The translations under genes and the position numbers were made by a program. A model generated the notes under the pieces. That model was not told the origin of the DNA. It made no database searches and was given only the letters and a program-made list of their open reading frames with translations. Below, piece after piece: positions 27,763 to 37,273 of a stretch of DNA of 64,000 bases. This DNA is from Microcoleus sp. CAWBG506. GTDB lineage: Bacteria; Cyanobacteriota; Cyanobacteriia; Cyanobacteriales; Microcoleaceae. Positions within the stretch are counted from its first letter, which is position 1; each line of letters starts with the position of its first letter. The DNA lies in NCBI GenBank assembly GCA_020883125.1, contig JAHREW010000027.1, forward strand, positions 1 through 64,000. Reading direction: 5' to 3'.

Positions 27763-29061
27763 CTACTGAGTCTTAACACATTTCAACATCCGCAAAGTAG
27801 CCGCCGCCGCATAATTCCGTTTTGCAGAATCATCGGGAGCAAACCGATTTCCAATTTCATTCAGAGACGAAGCAACTGAACAATAGGCAGACATTTGATT
27901 AATAATTGTCGCCGCCCAATGACTTTGAGTATCAGAAAAATTTTTAGCCTGCTGTTTTGGAATTAAATCTGGCTTCATTCCCCGCGCCGACAAACCAAAT
28001 TCTGCGGAACGACGGAGGACAGCCATTAATTCAGCGCGAGTGACTGGTTGGGTAGGTTTAAAAGTTCCATCTTTATAGCCGCTGACTATGTTATTATCCC
28101 GCGCAAATTGAACTTTAGCTGCACTCCAACGGGAAGTATCAACGTCGCTATAGGGACGCAAAGAAATATTGGTAAGAAATTTGATGTTAGCCCCTGGTAT
28201 TCCTTTCAAACCTTCTAATACTAAAGATACCAATTCTTCTCTAGTGACAGCCACTTGCGGTCGAAAAGTATTATCTTGAGCAAATCCTGCTACAAATCCC
28301 AGGCTGACAGCTTCTTTTATTTCAGAAGCATATATATCATTGGCAATATCTCTAAAGGTAGGAGTACCAGTGTTTCCGCCAGTGTTTCCGCCAGTGTTTC
28401 CGCCAGTGTTTCCGCCAGTGTTTCCGCCAGTGTTTCCGCCAGTGTTTCCGCCAGTGTTTCCGCCAGTATTTCCGCCAGTATTTCCACCCGTATTTCCGCC
28501 AGTATCTCCCGGTGCAGCTTGATTGCTAGTGAAATAAAAGTGACCTAATACTTTGCCTTGATAAGATCTTTTGGTCAAGCGCCAAGCTGGATCTAGAATA
28601 ATTTTCATAAAGCCATTAGCATCACCATTAGTTCTACCGATAATCACAGGTTCGCCTTTGAGATCGATAGGAGTTCCCATGAGTAAAACATCACCGTTGA
28701 CCTGCTGTAAATCTAGGGTGTATTTTAATGCTAAGTCAGTGCCGGCCATGCGAATAGAAAAACCGTTACTGTCAGTAGCACGACCGCAAATACCGGTAAA
28801 ATCAAAGGAGATCAATAGCGGATCGACTTTCACGGGATTAGAGCCACTTTCGCTCCAGCACGCTCGCTTGTCAGATACCTGTTCCACAATTAGTAATTGG
28901 TAGCCACCAAAACCGCGGGGTTGAGCAATAGCAATCACTCGGTCTTGATTAATTTCTGTTTGGTCAAAAGTAAATGCTAGGGCGGAACCGATCGCCCCCA
29001 TGGTTAAAAGTGCGGAACTAGCCAGGGCGGCTGCTGTACGTCGCAGTGAAAGTTTGATCAT
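27763..29061 (-). CDS. DUF3747 plus S-layer homology domain protein
   Basis: 432 residues. A signal peptide (AALASSALLTMGAIGSALAF) leads to a DUF3747 domain (about 30-180, containing GRTNGDANGFMKI and LDPAWRLTKRSYQG). A linker of about eleven GGNT repeats follows, then three SLH modules (TFRDIANDIYASEIKEAVSL, YSDVDTSRWSAAKVQFARD, NFSDTQSHWAATIINQM). SLH domains bind secondary cell-wall polymers, so the protein is expected on the cell surface or the periplasmic side of the envelope. DUF3747 is largely cyanobacterial and uncharacterised. Confidence 0.9.
   Translation of the reverse strand: MIKLSLRRTAAALASSALLTMGAIGSALAFTFDQTEINQDRVIAIAQPRGFGGYQLLIVEQVSDKRACWSESGSNPVKVDPLLISFDFTGICGRATDSNGFSIRMAGTDLALKYTLDLQQVNGDVLLMGTPIDLKGEPVIIGRTNGDANGFMKIILDPAWRLTKRSYQGKVLGHFYFTSNQAAPGDTGGNTGGNTGGNTGGNTGGNTGGNTGGNTGGNTGGNTGGNTGGNTGTPTFRDIANDIYASEIKEAVSLGFVAGFAQDNTFRPQVAVTREELVSLVLEGLKGIPGANIKFLTNISLRPYSDVDTSRWSAAKVQFARDNNIVSGYKDGTFKPTQPVTRAELMAVLRRSAEFGLSARGMKPDLIPKQQAKNFSDTQSHWAATIINQMSAYCSVASSLNEIGNRFAPDDSAKRNYAAAATLRMLKCVKTQ
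28369..28508 (-). repeat. 12-bp minisatellite encoding GGNT
   Basis: About eleven in-frame units of the reverse complement of CCGCCAGTGTTT; the copies near the right edge (in plus coordinates) drift to CAGTATTT. Length is expected to vary between strains. Confidence 0.95.
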
Positions 29062-29242
29062 GTTTCTTGATTTTCCCCTTACTTTAATTCAACCTTTCTC
29101 AAATAGACATCTCCCATAATTGTTGGGGAACAGACCAGAAAGCCTGTTCAAGCCTTGGCTTTTTAGGAGAAGTCTAATTAAAAGATTAGCGTCTTTCAGA
29201 CAACAAGATATTGAGATAGAATTTTACCATTTGTTGTTCCTG

Positions 29243-29322
29243 ATATCAAATCCTCTGTTCTCTTCCTTCGCGTCCTTAGCGCCTTCGCGGTTAAATCATT
29301 CCGATACAACCGGAATTGATAT
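29243..29322. mobile_element. Dispersed repeat family B, copy 2 (inverted, shorter)
   Basis: In inverted orientation: ATATCAAATCCTCTGTTCTC, CTTCGCGTCCTTAGCGCC, then TTCGCGGTTAAATCATTCCG and CCGGAATTGATAT. The remaining gap between 29062 and 29575 contains no gene; a small tandem run GAAGATCGATGTGAA (about 29356-29386) is seen. Confidence 0.7.
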
Positions 29323-29575
29323 GAGTTAGCAGGTCTAGGGAATAAGTAGAAGGAAGAAGATCGATGTGAAGAAGATCGATGTGAAGAAGACTTATGCAGT
29401 CAGCTTTTCGGTCATCTGTATTTTACGTTTAATTAAGTGGATTTACTTACTTTACCGCCGAAAATGCTCGCCCAATGGATGACAAGGTTTGCAGTGGATT
29501 TTGGGTGATAAAAATTGGCGCGCTAAATTGAGTTAACGCACCAGACTATGTACATTAAACAAATAATTTTTGGCT

Positions 29576-30568
29576 CTAGCGGAACATACTGCTGACAGAA
29601 CTATCTTCGTGAATCCGCCAAATAGTTTCTCCCAGCAAATTCGCCACCGAAAGCACAGTTAACTGCTCGAACTGCTTTTCTTCTGGTACAGGAATTGTAT
29701 TGGTAACAATCACCTCTTCCAAAACTCCACTGGACAAACGTTCGATCGCCGGAGGTGAAAACACCGCATGAGTAGCACAAGCATAAACCTGTCTTGCACC
29801 CTCGCGGCGTAACAGCCTCGCCCCCTCACAAATCGTGCCAGCAGTATCGATCATATCGTCCACCAACACCGCTGTTTTGCCTCGGACATCCCCGATCACA
29901 TTCATCACTTCCGCCACATTGTGAGCTTGACGGCGTTTGTCAATAATTGCCAGTGGTGCGTCATTGAGTTTTTTGGCAAAAGCCCTGGCCCTAGCGACTC
30001 CGCCCACATCCGGCGACACCACAACAATATCTGTCAACTGTTTGCTCTTGAGGTAATCTAGGAGTATGGGAGAGCCGTAAACATGATCGAAAGGAATGTC
30101 AAAATAACCTTGAATTTGAGCTGAGTGTAAATCCATTGCCAAAATGCGGCCAGCCCCAGCTTCTGTAATCAAATTAGCGACCAATTTCGCGGTAATAGAC
30201 TCTCTTCCTGCGGTTTTGCGATCGGCTCTAGCATACCCATAGTAAGGAATCACGGCAGTAACTTGTCTGGCCGAAGCACGACGACAAGCATCGATCATAA
30301 TTAATAATTCCATGAGGCGATCGTTTACCGGACAGCAAGTTGGCTGAATCAAGTAAACATCGCAACCTCGAATCGATTCCTGAATTTGAACATAGAGTTC
30401 CCCATCAGCGAACCGCTTGCGAACCATCGGCCCCAAATCAATCCCCAGATAGCGAGCCACCTCTTGAGCGAGGGGAACATTAGCAGAACCGGAAAACAGC
30501 CGGAGACGATCGTGAGAGGAAATGGGCGGCTCTGGAAGCGGAAGCGGTAAAGTAGCAGAACGGATCAC
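29576..30568 (-). CDS. prs: Ribose-phosphate pyrophosphokinase
   Basis: 330 residues. It makes PRPP from ribose 5-phosphate and ATP for purine, pyrimidine, histidine, tryptophan and NAD synthesis. Seen: LRLFSGSANVPLAQEVARYL at the N-terminus, VYLIQPTCCPVNDRLMELL, the flexible-loop segment VIPYYGYARADRK, and the PRPP-binding motif VLVDDMIDTAGTICEGA. Length and motifs are normal for class I PRS. Confidence 0.96.
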   Translation of the reverse strand: MIRSATLPLPLPEPPISSHDRLRLFSGSANVPLAQEVARYLGIDLGPMVRKRFADGELYVQIQESIRGCDVYLIQPTCCPVNDRLMELLIMIDACRRASARQVTAVIPYYGYARADRKTAGRESITAKLVANLITEAGAGRILAMDLHSAQIQGYFDIPFDHVYGSPILLDYLKSKQLTDIVVVSPDVGGVARARAFAKKLNDAPLAIIDKRRQAHNVAEVMNVIGDVRGKTAVLVDDMIDTAGTICEGARLLRREGARQVYACATHAVFSPPAIERLSSGVLEEVIVTNTIPVPEEKQFEQLTVLSVANLLGETIWRIHEDSSVSSMFR

Positions 30569-30850
30569 AGCAGGCCTCTTGCAAGACGTTTATTTTACCG
30601 CTATCTTACCATCGGAAACTAGAAATATAGCAACCCTAATTGAGTCGTGTAAGGACTTTACCCTCTGAAACGGGGTTTTTTTGATTGGTATAAATGATTT
30701 AGGCTAGCTATGTATGGTAGCTGAAACTCCGGTACGATCGAGCGGAGCGATCGATGGAAAGGGAATAAACTTGCAAAAAACCGCAAAAAAAGTTAAGAAT
30801 TTGAAGCAGACTCCTGATTTTTGAGATCGGGCAAAAAAAGGTGAAAATCC

Positions 30851-31309
30851 ATGAGCTTAAGAGAACGCATTGACGCAGAAATCAAAGCCGCCATGAAGTC
30901 CAAGGACAAAGTTCGCTTGGAAACAGTACGTGGCATCAAGAAATTTATTCTCGAAAAAGAAGTCAGCCTCCGTCCCTCCGGGCAAGACACCCTGACAGAA
31001 GCTCAAGAGATGGAGATTTTAATGCAAATAGCAAAACAGCGCCGGGATTCGATCGAACAATACCGCAAAGGCGGCCGGGAAGATTTAGTCGCACAAGAGG
31101 AAGCGGAGTTGGCAATTGTGGAAGAGTATTTGCCACCTCAGATGTCAGACGAAGATATCAGTCAAGTTATTGATGCAGTTATTGCCACGGCGGGTGCTAC
31201 TTCTGCCAAAGATATGGGCAAGGTGATGGGAGCAGCCATGCAGCAGCTTAAAGGCAAAGCAGACGGCAAGAAAATTCAAGACATGGTGAAAGCGAAGCTT
31301 AGTCCTTAG
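30851..31309 (+). CDS. GatB/YqeY-domain protein
   Basis: 152 residues, the usual length of stand-alone YqeY proteins. AAAAAGGTG precedes the ATG. Typical blocks: IDAEIKAAMKSKDKVRLETV, the RRDSIEQYRKGGREDLV segment, LPPQMSDEDI, and the C-terminal DMGKVMGAAMQQLKGKADGK. The domain resembles the tRNA-binding tail of GatB; the cellular role is uncertain. Confidence 0.9.
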   Translation: MSLRERIDAEIKAAMKSKDKVRLETVRGIKKFILEKEVSLRPSGQDTLTEAQEMEILMQIAKQRRDSIEQYRKGGREDLVAQEEAELAIVEEYLPPQMSDEDISQVIDAVIATAGATSAKDMGKVMGAAMQQLKGKADGKKIQDMVKAKLSP

Positions 31310-31331
31310 TCAGCAGGCCTTCGTCAGCAGT

Positions 31332-31380
31332 CAGATTTAAGTAGGGGCAAACCCCCCGTGGTTGTCCCTACTTAAATCTG
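31332..31380. terminator. 19-bp stem hairpin after the YqeY-domain gene
   Basis: CAGATTTAAGTAGGGGCAA pairs with TTGTCCCTACTTAAATCTG (one mismatch) around a short C/G-rich loop. Position just after the stop suggests a terminator or mRNA-stabilising stem; no U-run follows. Confidence 0.6.
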
Positions 31381-31543
31381 CAAAAAAAACCCGGTTTCTG
31401 AAAGTTGTACAAAAAAATGTAAAATGCTAACTTCGATCGGGACTCTCAGCTAGAGACGGTGAAGTATGCTATGGAGCCTTAAACACATAACAGTCTAAGT
31501 CTGTCCGCGATCGTCTATTTTTAAACATTGTCTACTTAAATTT

Positions 31544-33160
31544 ATGCAGCCACCTATTGCTATTGGAACTCTCCTACAAAGCCGCTACCGGTTACTGAAT
31601 ATTTTAGGTCAAGGAGGATTTGGCCGCACTTATTTAGTAGAAGACTTGGGACGATTTAAAGAACATTGCGCCCTGAAGGAATTTATTCCAGCCCAAAGCG
31701 GTGCCTACGTGCTGGAAAAATCCAAGGAATTGTTTCAAAGAGAAGCAGCAATTCTTTATCAAATTCAACACCCCCAAATTCCCCAGTTTCGGGCAATATT
31801 TGAGGAGAATCAGCGTTTATTTTTGGTGCAAGATTACGTGGAAGGGAAAACATACCGGGAACTACTGCTCGATCGCCTTGACCGTGGCCGCACCTTCTTG
31901 GAAACCGAAGTGCTGGTATTTATCCGGCAAATGCTGCCAGTGCTAGCTCACATCCACGCCCGTGGCATCATTCACCGGGACATCTCGCCAGAAAACATTA
32001 TTCTCCGCGAAAACGACAAAATGCCCGTACTGATTGACTTTGGAGTAGTGAAAGAACTAGCCACCAAAGTGCAGTCTCCCGAAGGCACAGCCCACGCCAC
32101 AACAGTGGGTAAAATCGGCTACGCACCCCTGGAACAGTTGCAAAGCGGGCGAGCCACAGCCAGCAGCGACCTCTACGCTTTAGCAGTAACGGCGATCGTG
32201 CTGCTGACAGGGAAAGAACCCCACGAATTACTCGATCAAACCACTCTGCTGTGGAATTGGCAGCAGCGAGTGCAGGTGAGTACGGCTTTAGCTTTAGTCT
32301 TAAATCGGATGTTGAGTCGCACTCCAGTCGATCGCTATCAATCAGTCAGCGAAGTCGCCCAAGCACTTGATGGACAAATAAATCCCTATGCTAACCCCCA
32401 AACCGTAGCCCCCACTGGGCCACCGGCATCGTCCAATGTCTCCCAAGTAGCCACAGTAGCCGTGGGTAGACGGCCAGATCCGATCGGCCAAAGTTCCCAC
32501 CCCCAAAACCAGCCCAATCCACTCATCGAACCCCCCACCAGCTCTATTTGGGACAATCCAATGGCGGCGATCGGCATCGGTGCAGGTTTAGTCATCTTGA
32601 CCGGCTTCGGTTCCTGGGCCTTAGTAGGTTCATTCCTCAACAATCAGCGCCCGCAGCCCACTCCAACAGAGGTGAACACAGAAACACCACTCCTACCATC
32701 TCCCACACCCAGAGTAACTCCCACACCAACCCCGGAACCATCACCAGTACCCGATCCCGTACCCGCACCAGTACCCGATCCCGTGCCGGCACCAGCACCA
32801 GATCCCCTACCAGCCCCAACACCAGAACCCGTACCCGATCCGACACCAGCCCCAACACCAGAACCCGTGCCCGATCCGACACCAGCCCCAACACCGGAAC
32901 CCGTGCCCGATCCGACACCAGCCCCAACTCCCACACCAGCCCCAACTCCCGCACCAACTCCCACACCTTCGCCGTCGCCAGCACCCGCACCGGCACCAGC
33001 ACCCGCGCCAGCACCTTCGCCGTCGCCAGCACCCGCACCCGCGCCGTCGCCAGTACCCGCACCCGCACCCGCACCGTCGCCGGAACCAGCGCTGTCGCCG
33101 GAACCAGCACCAACACCCGCGCCTGTAGAAAATCCAACTGAACCATCACCTGCTCTGTAA
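31544..33160 (+). CDS. Ser/Thr protein kinase with transmembrane helix and proline-rich tail
   Basis: 538 residues. An N-terminal Hanks-type kinase domain: GQGGFGRTYLV, the lysine in CALKEF, catalytic HRDISPENIILREN, DFGVVKELA and a P+1-like GKIGYAPLEQLQ. A single membrane helix (IGIGAGLVILTGFGSWALVG, about 343-363) separates it from a 170-residue P/A/T/V tail with PDPTPAPTPEPV repeats. This is the cyanobacterial PknB-like layout with a cell-wall-spanning or sheath-reaching tail. The DNA of the tail is a GC-rich minisatellite (about 32740-33130), which makes long false ORFs on other frames. Confidence 0.9.
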   Translation: MQPPIAIGTLLQSRYRLLNILGQGGFGRTYLVEDLGRFKEHCALKEFIPAQSGAYVLEKSKELFQREAAILYQIQHPQIPQFRAIFEENQRLFLVQDYVEGKTYRELLLDRLDRGRTFLETEVLVFIRQMLPVLAHIHARGIIHRDISPENIILRENDKMPVLIDFGVVKELATKVQSPEGTAHATTVGKIGYAPLEQLQSGRATASSDLYALAVTAIVLLTGKEPHELLDQTTLLWNWQQRVQVSTALALVLNRMLSRTPVDRYQSVSEVAQALDGQINPYANPQTVAPTGPPASSNVSQVATVAVGRRPDPIGQSSHPQNQPNPLIEPPTSSIWDNPMAAIGIGAGLVILTGFGSWALVGSFLNNQRPQPTPTEVNTETPLLPSPTPRVTPTPTPEPSPVPDPVPAPVPDPVPAPAPDPLPAPTPEPVPDPTPAPTPEPVPDPTPAPTPEPVPDPTPAPTPTPAPTPAPTPTPSPSPAPAPAPAPAPAPSPSPAPAPAPSPVPAPAPAPSPEPALSPEPAPTPAPVENPTEPSPAL

Positions 33161-33207
33161 TTGATAATATTTGGTAGCAGAGCGATCGCTGTTACCAAGG
33201 TAAATTT

Positions 33208-33700
33208 TCAGTTGCTTTTTTTCAGTTGCTTTTTTTCAGTATCTTGCTTGCCGACAGAATAGGGCAGAATATCTTTTAAGGTTTGCAATTTTTTTGCTCC
33301 CGATTCACCGACTTCTAAAAATACTGCAATATCTGGTTTTTCTGCTCTCACTAAAGCAATGACGCTTGCATAGTTGTCTTCGCGCTTTTCGACATTCGAT
33401 AGAAACACGCGCAATTTTTGTCCATCGGGATTATGGCCACTAAATAACTGAGGAGTATAGAAAGGCAGAATTTCGACTAAGTTGATAATTAAGCACAGTA
33501 TGCTAATCATTAACCCGATTTTGCTGCGACGTAGTGCCAAGTAGAAACAAGGAATAAATCCTCAAATAAGATATTGAAACTTGAAATGAGAAATTAATTA
33601 TAAATTTTGGTTGAATTCTCCGAAATAACCACCTATAGAAATGGCAATTAGCGCCAGAGGAGCTCATAAAAATATTCGGTCAAAGAAGTTTTTAATGATA
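33208..33700 (-). pseudogene. Endonuclease/exonuclease/phosphatase family gene, broken
   Basis: The longest open piece (33208-33540) reads RRSKIGLMISILCLIINLVE, then VFLSNVEKREDNYASVIALV and KPDIAVFLEVGESG, the start of an EEP domain, but ends without the catalytic second half. Upstream, 33541-33700 contains the matching membrane region (FFDRIFL stop APLALIAISIGGYFGEFNQN) interrupted by stops. Thus a three-helix membrane EEP protein has lost its C-terminus and gained nonsense changes. Confidence 0.75.
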
Positions 33701-33864
33701 GATAGCCATGGCAGACGAGGGATCATAATTAGATGGTAATTGAGGTGGCTGTTAAAAAATCATAAATACATGATATCCTAGTTAGTAAATGATGAGGCAT
33801 GATTGCGACATACTACACTTGGTATAAGAAAAATTAGCCATGACCCATTACCTATTAGCTATCC

Positions 33865-34572
33865 ATGAACTCCCTGCTAATTACTGGAACTGATACCGAC
33901 GCGGGCAAAACGGTTTTAACGAGTGCTCTGGCTGCTTATTGGCAAACGTATTTTTCCGATCGCACTTTGGGAATTACCAAGCTGTTGCAAACGGGAACAG
34001 GCGATCGCGAACACTACACCCGTTTATTTAACCTCGACCAATCCGCCCAAGAACTCAATCCACTGCACTTTGATGCGCCTCTAGCACCTCCAATCGCCGC
34101 CGAACGGGAAGGGAGACCTATTGAACTAGAAAAGGTGTGGACGACGCTACAAAGCCTCCAGCAGCGCAAAGACTTTGTGTTGGTGGAAGCTTTGGGAGGA
34201 CTCGGTTCCCCTGTAACGCGGGAACTGACGGTGGCGGATCTGGCGAGGGACTGGCGGCTCAGGGGGGTATTGGTGGTACCCGTCAGGTTGGGGGCGATCG
34301 GGCAAGCTGTAGCTAATGTCGCCCTTGCCAGACAAAGCGGCTTTAAACTCAAAGGTATTGTCCTGAGCTGTGTTCAACCTACTTCCGAGCAAGAAATTGC
34401 CGATTGGACTCCGATCTACTTAATTGAGTCCCTTACTCAAATACGTGTTTTGGGTACTTTGCCACATTTAGATGACCCCAATGACCTGACTAAACTAGCT
34501 AAAGCAGCGTCAGAATTAGATTTAGAACGATTATTACCTGGGGTAAATTTAATTCCTCAGATTGCTAAATAA
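33865..34572 (+). CDS. bioD: Dethiobiotin synthase
   Basis: 235 residues. It forms the ureido ring of dethiobiotin from diaminopelargonate, CO2 and ATP. The P-loop GTDTDAGKT lies at residues 8-16, followed by ITKLLQTG and a DLARDWRLRGVLVVPVRLGA strand near the nucleotide site. GIVLSCVQPTSEQEI is the typical late block. The gene is separate from bioB (42.4 kb), as often in cyanobacteria. Confidence 0.93.
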   Translation: MNSLLITGTDTDAGKTVLTSALAAYWQTYFSDRTLGITKLLQTGTGDREHYTRLFNLDQSAQELNPLHFDAPLAPPIAAEREGRPIELEKVWTTLQSLQQRKDFVLVEALGGLGSPVTRELTVADLARDWRLRGVLVVPVRLGAIGQAVANVALARQSGFKLKGIVLSCVQPTSEQEIADWTPIYLIESLTQIRVLGTLPHLDDPNDLTKLAKAASELDLERLLPGVNLIPQIAK

Positions 34573-34595
34573 CGGTCTTGTAAACACCTCTCTTT

Positions 34596-34700
34596 TTCAA
34601 TATTCTCTTTCTCTGCGTACTCTGTGCCCTCTGTGGTTCATTAAAGACTAAGATTTTATTTTAACCGCAGAGAGCGCAGAGAGCGCAGAGAGCGCCCCGA
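34596..34700. repeat. Inverted repeat with GCGCAGAGA tandem copies
   Basis: The left arm TCTCTGCGTACTCTGTGCC CTCTGTGG is roughly complementary to the right arm AACCGCAGAGAGCGCAGAGA, with three tandem copies of GCGCAGAGA. Palindromes of this sort are dispersed in many cyanobacterial genomes. Confidence 0.7.
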
Positions 34701-34801
34701 AGGAAAATAGAGAGTTTTAGAAATTATTTAACAGCTTGGCATCTAGAGCCGTTAAAGATTAAAATAAGTAGGAAAATAACAAGTAAGAAGCAACCAATAA
34801 C

Positions 34802-36019
34802 ATGATTTATACTTTACCAAAATTAACTTCAGTCGATTTATCTCAATTGAGGCTAGAAATTAGAAATTTACAGCCTCAATTAGTGGAATGGCGTCGCCGT
34901 TTGCACCAAAAACCTGAGTTGAGTTTTGAGGAGAATTTAACCGCGGATTTTGTTTCCCAAAAGTTGCAGGAATGGGGCATTGAGCATCAAACTGCTATTG
35001 CTAAAACGGGGATTGTCGCTACTATAGACAGTGGCAAACCAGGGCCTGTTTTGGCAATTCGGGCTGATCTGGATGCTTTGCCAATTCAAGAGGAAAATCA
35101 GGTTGATTATCGATCGCAACATAACGGCATTATGCACGCTTGTGGCCATGACGGACACACGGCGATCGCCCTCGGTACAGCCTGTTATCTCGCCCAGCAC
35201 AAACACAGCTTTTGCGGCACTGTAAAAATCATCTTCCAGCCCGCCGAAGAAGGTCCCGGCGGCGCAAAGCCCATGATTGAAGCTGGAGTTTTAAAGCATC
35301 CTGACGTTGATGCGATCGTCGGCTTGCATTTGTGGAATAATCTGCCTTTAGGCACTGTAGGTGTCCGTAGTGGAGCCCTGATGGCCGCCGTGGAAATTTT
35401 TGATTGTACAATTTTGGGCAAAGGTGGACACGGTGCGATGCCACATCAGACTGTAGATGCGATCGTAGTTGCAGCCCAAATAGTCAACGCTTTGCAGGCA
35501 ATTGTAGCCCGGAATATCGATCCGATCGACTCCGCAGTAGTCACCGTCGGCAAATTCCACGCAGGCCAAGCCCACAATGTCATTGCCGATACCGCTCAAA
35601 TCGGAGGCACCGTCCGCTATTTCAATCCAGCATATCAAGGTTATTTTAACAATCGCATCGAACAAATAATTGCCGGAATTTGTCACAGCCACGGAGCAAA
35701 TTATCAATTCGATTATTATTGGTTGTACCCCCCGGTCATCAACGATACCAAGATGGCTGAATTGGTGCGTAGCGTAGCAGAAACCGTGGTAGAAACTCCA
35801 GCCGGAATCGTGCCAGAATGTCAAACAATGGGCGGTGAAGATATGTCATTCTTTTTGCAAGAAGTCCCCGGTTGCTATTTCTTTTTAGGTTCAGCCAATC
35901 CGGAGAAAAATTTAGCCTACCCCCATCATCACCCGCGATTTGATTTTGATGAAACTGCTTTAGGGATTGGTGTAGAAATGTTTGTACGGTGCGTGGAAAA
36001 ATTTTGCGAACATCAATAA
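34802..36019 (+). CDS. M20-family amidohydrolase (hippurate/N-acyl-amino-acid hydrolase type)
   Basis: 405 residues. Members hydrolyse N-acylated or IAA-conjugated amino acids using a binuclear metal site. Seen: WRRRLHQKPELSFEE, the metal ligands in MHACGHDGHTAIALG, the catalytic QPAEEGPGGAKPMIEAG, a dimerisation domain with GHGAMPHQTVDA, and the late ligands TMGGEDMSFFLQ and HHPRFDFDE. All ligands appear present. Substrate is not deducible. Confidence 0.92.
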   Translation: MIYTLPKLTSVDLSQLRLEIRNLQPQLVEWRRRLHQKPELSFEENLTADFVSQKLQEWGIEHQTAIAKTGIVATIDSGKPGPVLAIRADLDALPIQEENQVDYRSQHNGIMHACGHDGHTAIALGTACYLAQHKHSFCGTVKIIFQPAEEGPGGAKPMIEAGVLKHPDVDAIVGLHLWNNLPLGTVGVRSGALMAAVEIFDCTILGKGGHGAMPHQTVDAIVVAAQIVNALQAIVARNIDPIDSAVVTVGKFHAGQAHNVIADTAQIGGTVRYFNPAYQGYFNNRIEQIIAGICHSHGANYQFDYYWLYPPVINDTKMAELVRSVAETVVETPAGIVPECQTMGGEDMSFFLQEVPGCYFFLGSANPEKNLAYPHHHPRFDFDETALGIGVEMFVRCVEKFCEHQ

Positions 36020-36079
36020 TATCATTTCCGGTGGCATGAGAATGATTTCACCTTTCTCGAACACTCTTGACACAGAGTC

Positions 36080-36208
36080 ATATCAATTCCGGTTGTATCG
36101 GAATGATTTAACCGCGAAGGCGCGTTCGGCGAAGCCGTTCCCGTAGGGTAGGACGCGAAGGAAGAGAAGAGAGAGTTTAATAATTCCGGTGAAGAGAGGA
36201 TTTGGTAT
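36080..36208. mobile_element. Dispersed repeat family B, copy 3
   Basis: ATATCAATTCCGGTTGTATC to GGATTTGGTATCA, with the same internal words as copies 1 and 2 plus an inserted segment (GCGTTCGGCGAAGCCGTTCC). Ends are imperfect inverted repeats. It lies between two convergent genes. Confidence 0.75.
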
Positions 36209-36253
36209 CAGAGAATAGAGTTCTGAATAATTTCGATGCCACCGGATTTGATA

Positions 36254-37234
36254 TTAGCTAGTTTGAAATATATTTTGCACCATCTTCTTATCTACCTTTG
36301 CCGCCGCTTTATCCAATTCTGCAATCTCGCCAGAGTCTAATTTCCACCCTAAAGCACCAATATTTTCTGCCGCCTGGGCCGCCGATTTCGCCCCCGGAAT
36401 CGGAATAGTTTCTTTACAAATACACCAGTTAATCGCCACCTGGGAAATAGTCTTGTTTCTGGATGTCGCTATTTCTCGCAAACACTCCAAAAGCGATCGC
36501 ATTCCCGGCAATATCTGTTGACACGCCAAACCTCGGATACCTTTAGGAAGGGGACCATTTTCCGAGTATTTTCCCGTCAACAATCCCAAGGCTAGAGGAC
36601 TATAAGCAATCAATTTTATTCCCAGTTCGTCACAAACTTCTTTTAGTCTAAGTTCCGTAACTGGATAGGTAGAAAGTAACGAATATTGCACTTGCAAAGT
36701 AACAATAGGAATCTGGCGATCGCGAAATCTTTCATATACCCATTTTAAGCGTTTAGACCCATAATTAGACAGACCTACTCCCTTCACCAAGCCTTGCTCG
36801 TAAAGGTCAGCCAAACCATCTAAAAGAGCCCCTTCTTGCCAAGGAGCATAATTAGCTGTAGACCAGTGCATTTGCACCAAATCCACATTTTTCCCCAGGC
36901 GGGAAGCTGAGGCTTTGCAAGCAGATATCATAGATTGTCGCGTCAATCTCCAAGGATAAGCAGCCAGTTTAGTCGCAATACAAATACTATCTTGATTTAC
37001 ACCTTGATAGGCTTGAGAAAACTGCCCTAAAAGCATCTCGCTACGTCCATTTAATTTCCCAGTTCCATAGGAATCACCAGTATCAAATAAAGTGACACCA
37101 TTACTCACACAAAGATTGAAAACGGCTTGCAATTGGGCATCCATACTTTCATCATAACCCCAGAGCAATCTGTTGCCCCAGGCCCAAGTGCCACAGCCCA
37201 TTGTTGGTAGAAAAAGTTGTTGGTTTGTTTGCAT
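36254..37234 (-). CDS. Aldo/keto reductase
   Basis: About 326 residues from the ATG at 37234 (MQTNQQLFLP); a GTG-started extension to 37258 is possible. Family features: MGCGTWAWGN at the start, FDTGDSYGTG (catalytic Asp and Tyr), IATKLA with the lysine, the Q-M-H-W block for the histidine, VGLSNYG, and ISQVAINWCICKETIPIPGA near the NADPH site. The substrate cannot be inferred. The family is broad. Confidence 0.92.
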   Translation of the reverse strand: MQTNQQLFLPTMGCGTWAWGNRLLWGYDESMDAQLQAVFNLCVSNGVTLFDTGDSYGTGKLNGRSEMLLGQFSQAYQGVNQDSICIATKLAAYPWRLTRQSMISACKASASRLGKNVDLVQMHWSTANYAPWQEGALLDGLADLYEQGLVKGVGLSNYGSKRLKWVYERFRDRQIPIVTLQVQYSLLSTYPVTELRLKEVCDELGIKLIAYSPLALGLLTGKYSENGPLPKGIRGLACQQILPGMRSLLECLREIATSRNKTISQVAINWCICKETIPIPGAKSAAQAAENIGALGWKLDSGEIAELDKAAAKVDKKMVQNIFQTS

Positions 37235-37273
37235 TTTTTTGGTAAAAATGATAAACACAGATTAAATCTCATT

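Noticed and set aside
28255-28548. Frames encoding SVSASVSA or FPPVFPPV repeats
   Set aside because: Antisense of the GGNT minisatellite.
32548-33198. Long open frames in the kinase tail (plus and minus strands)
   Set aside because: They arise from the GC-rich Pro-repeat minisatellite; simple R/T/S or G/A/V composition.
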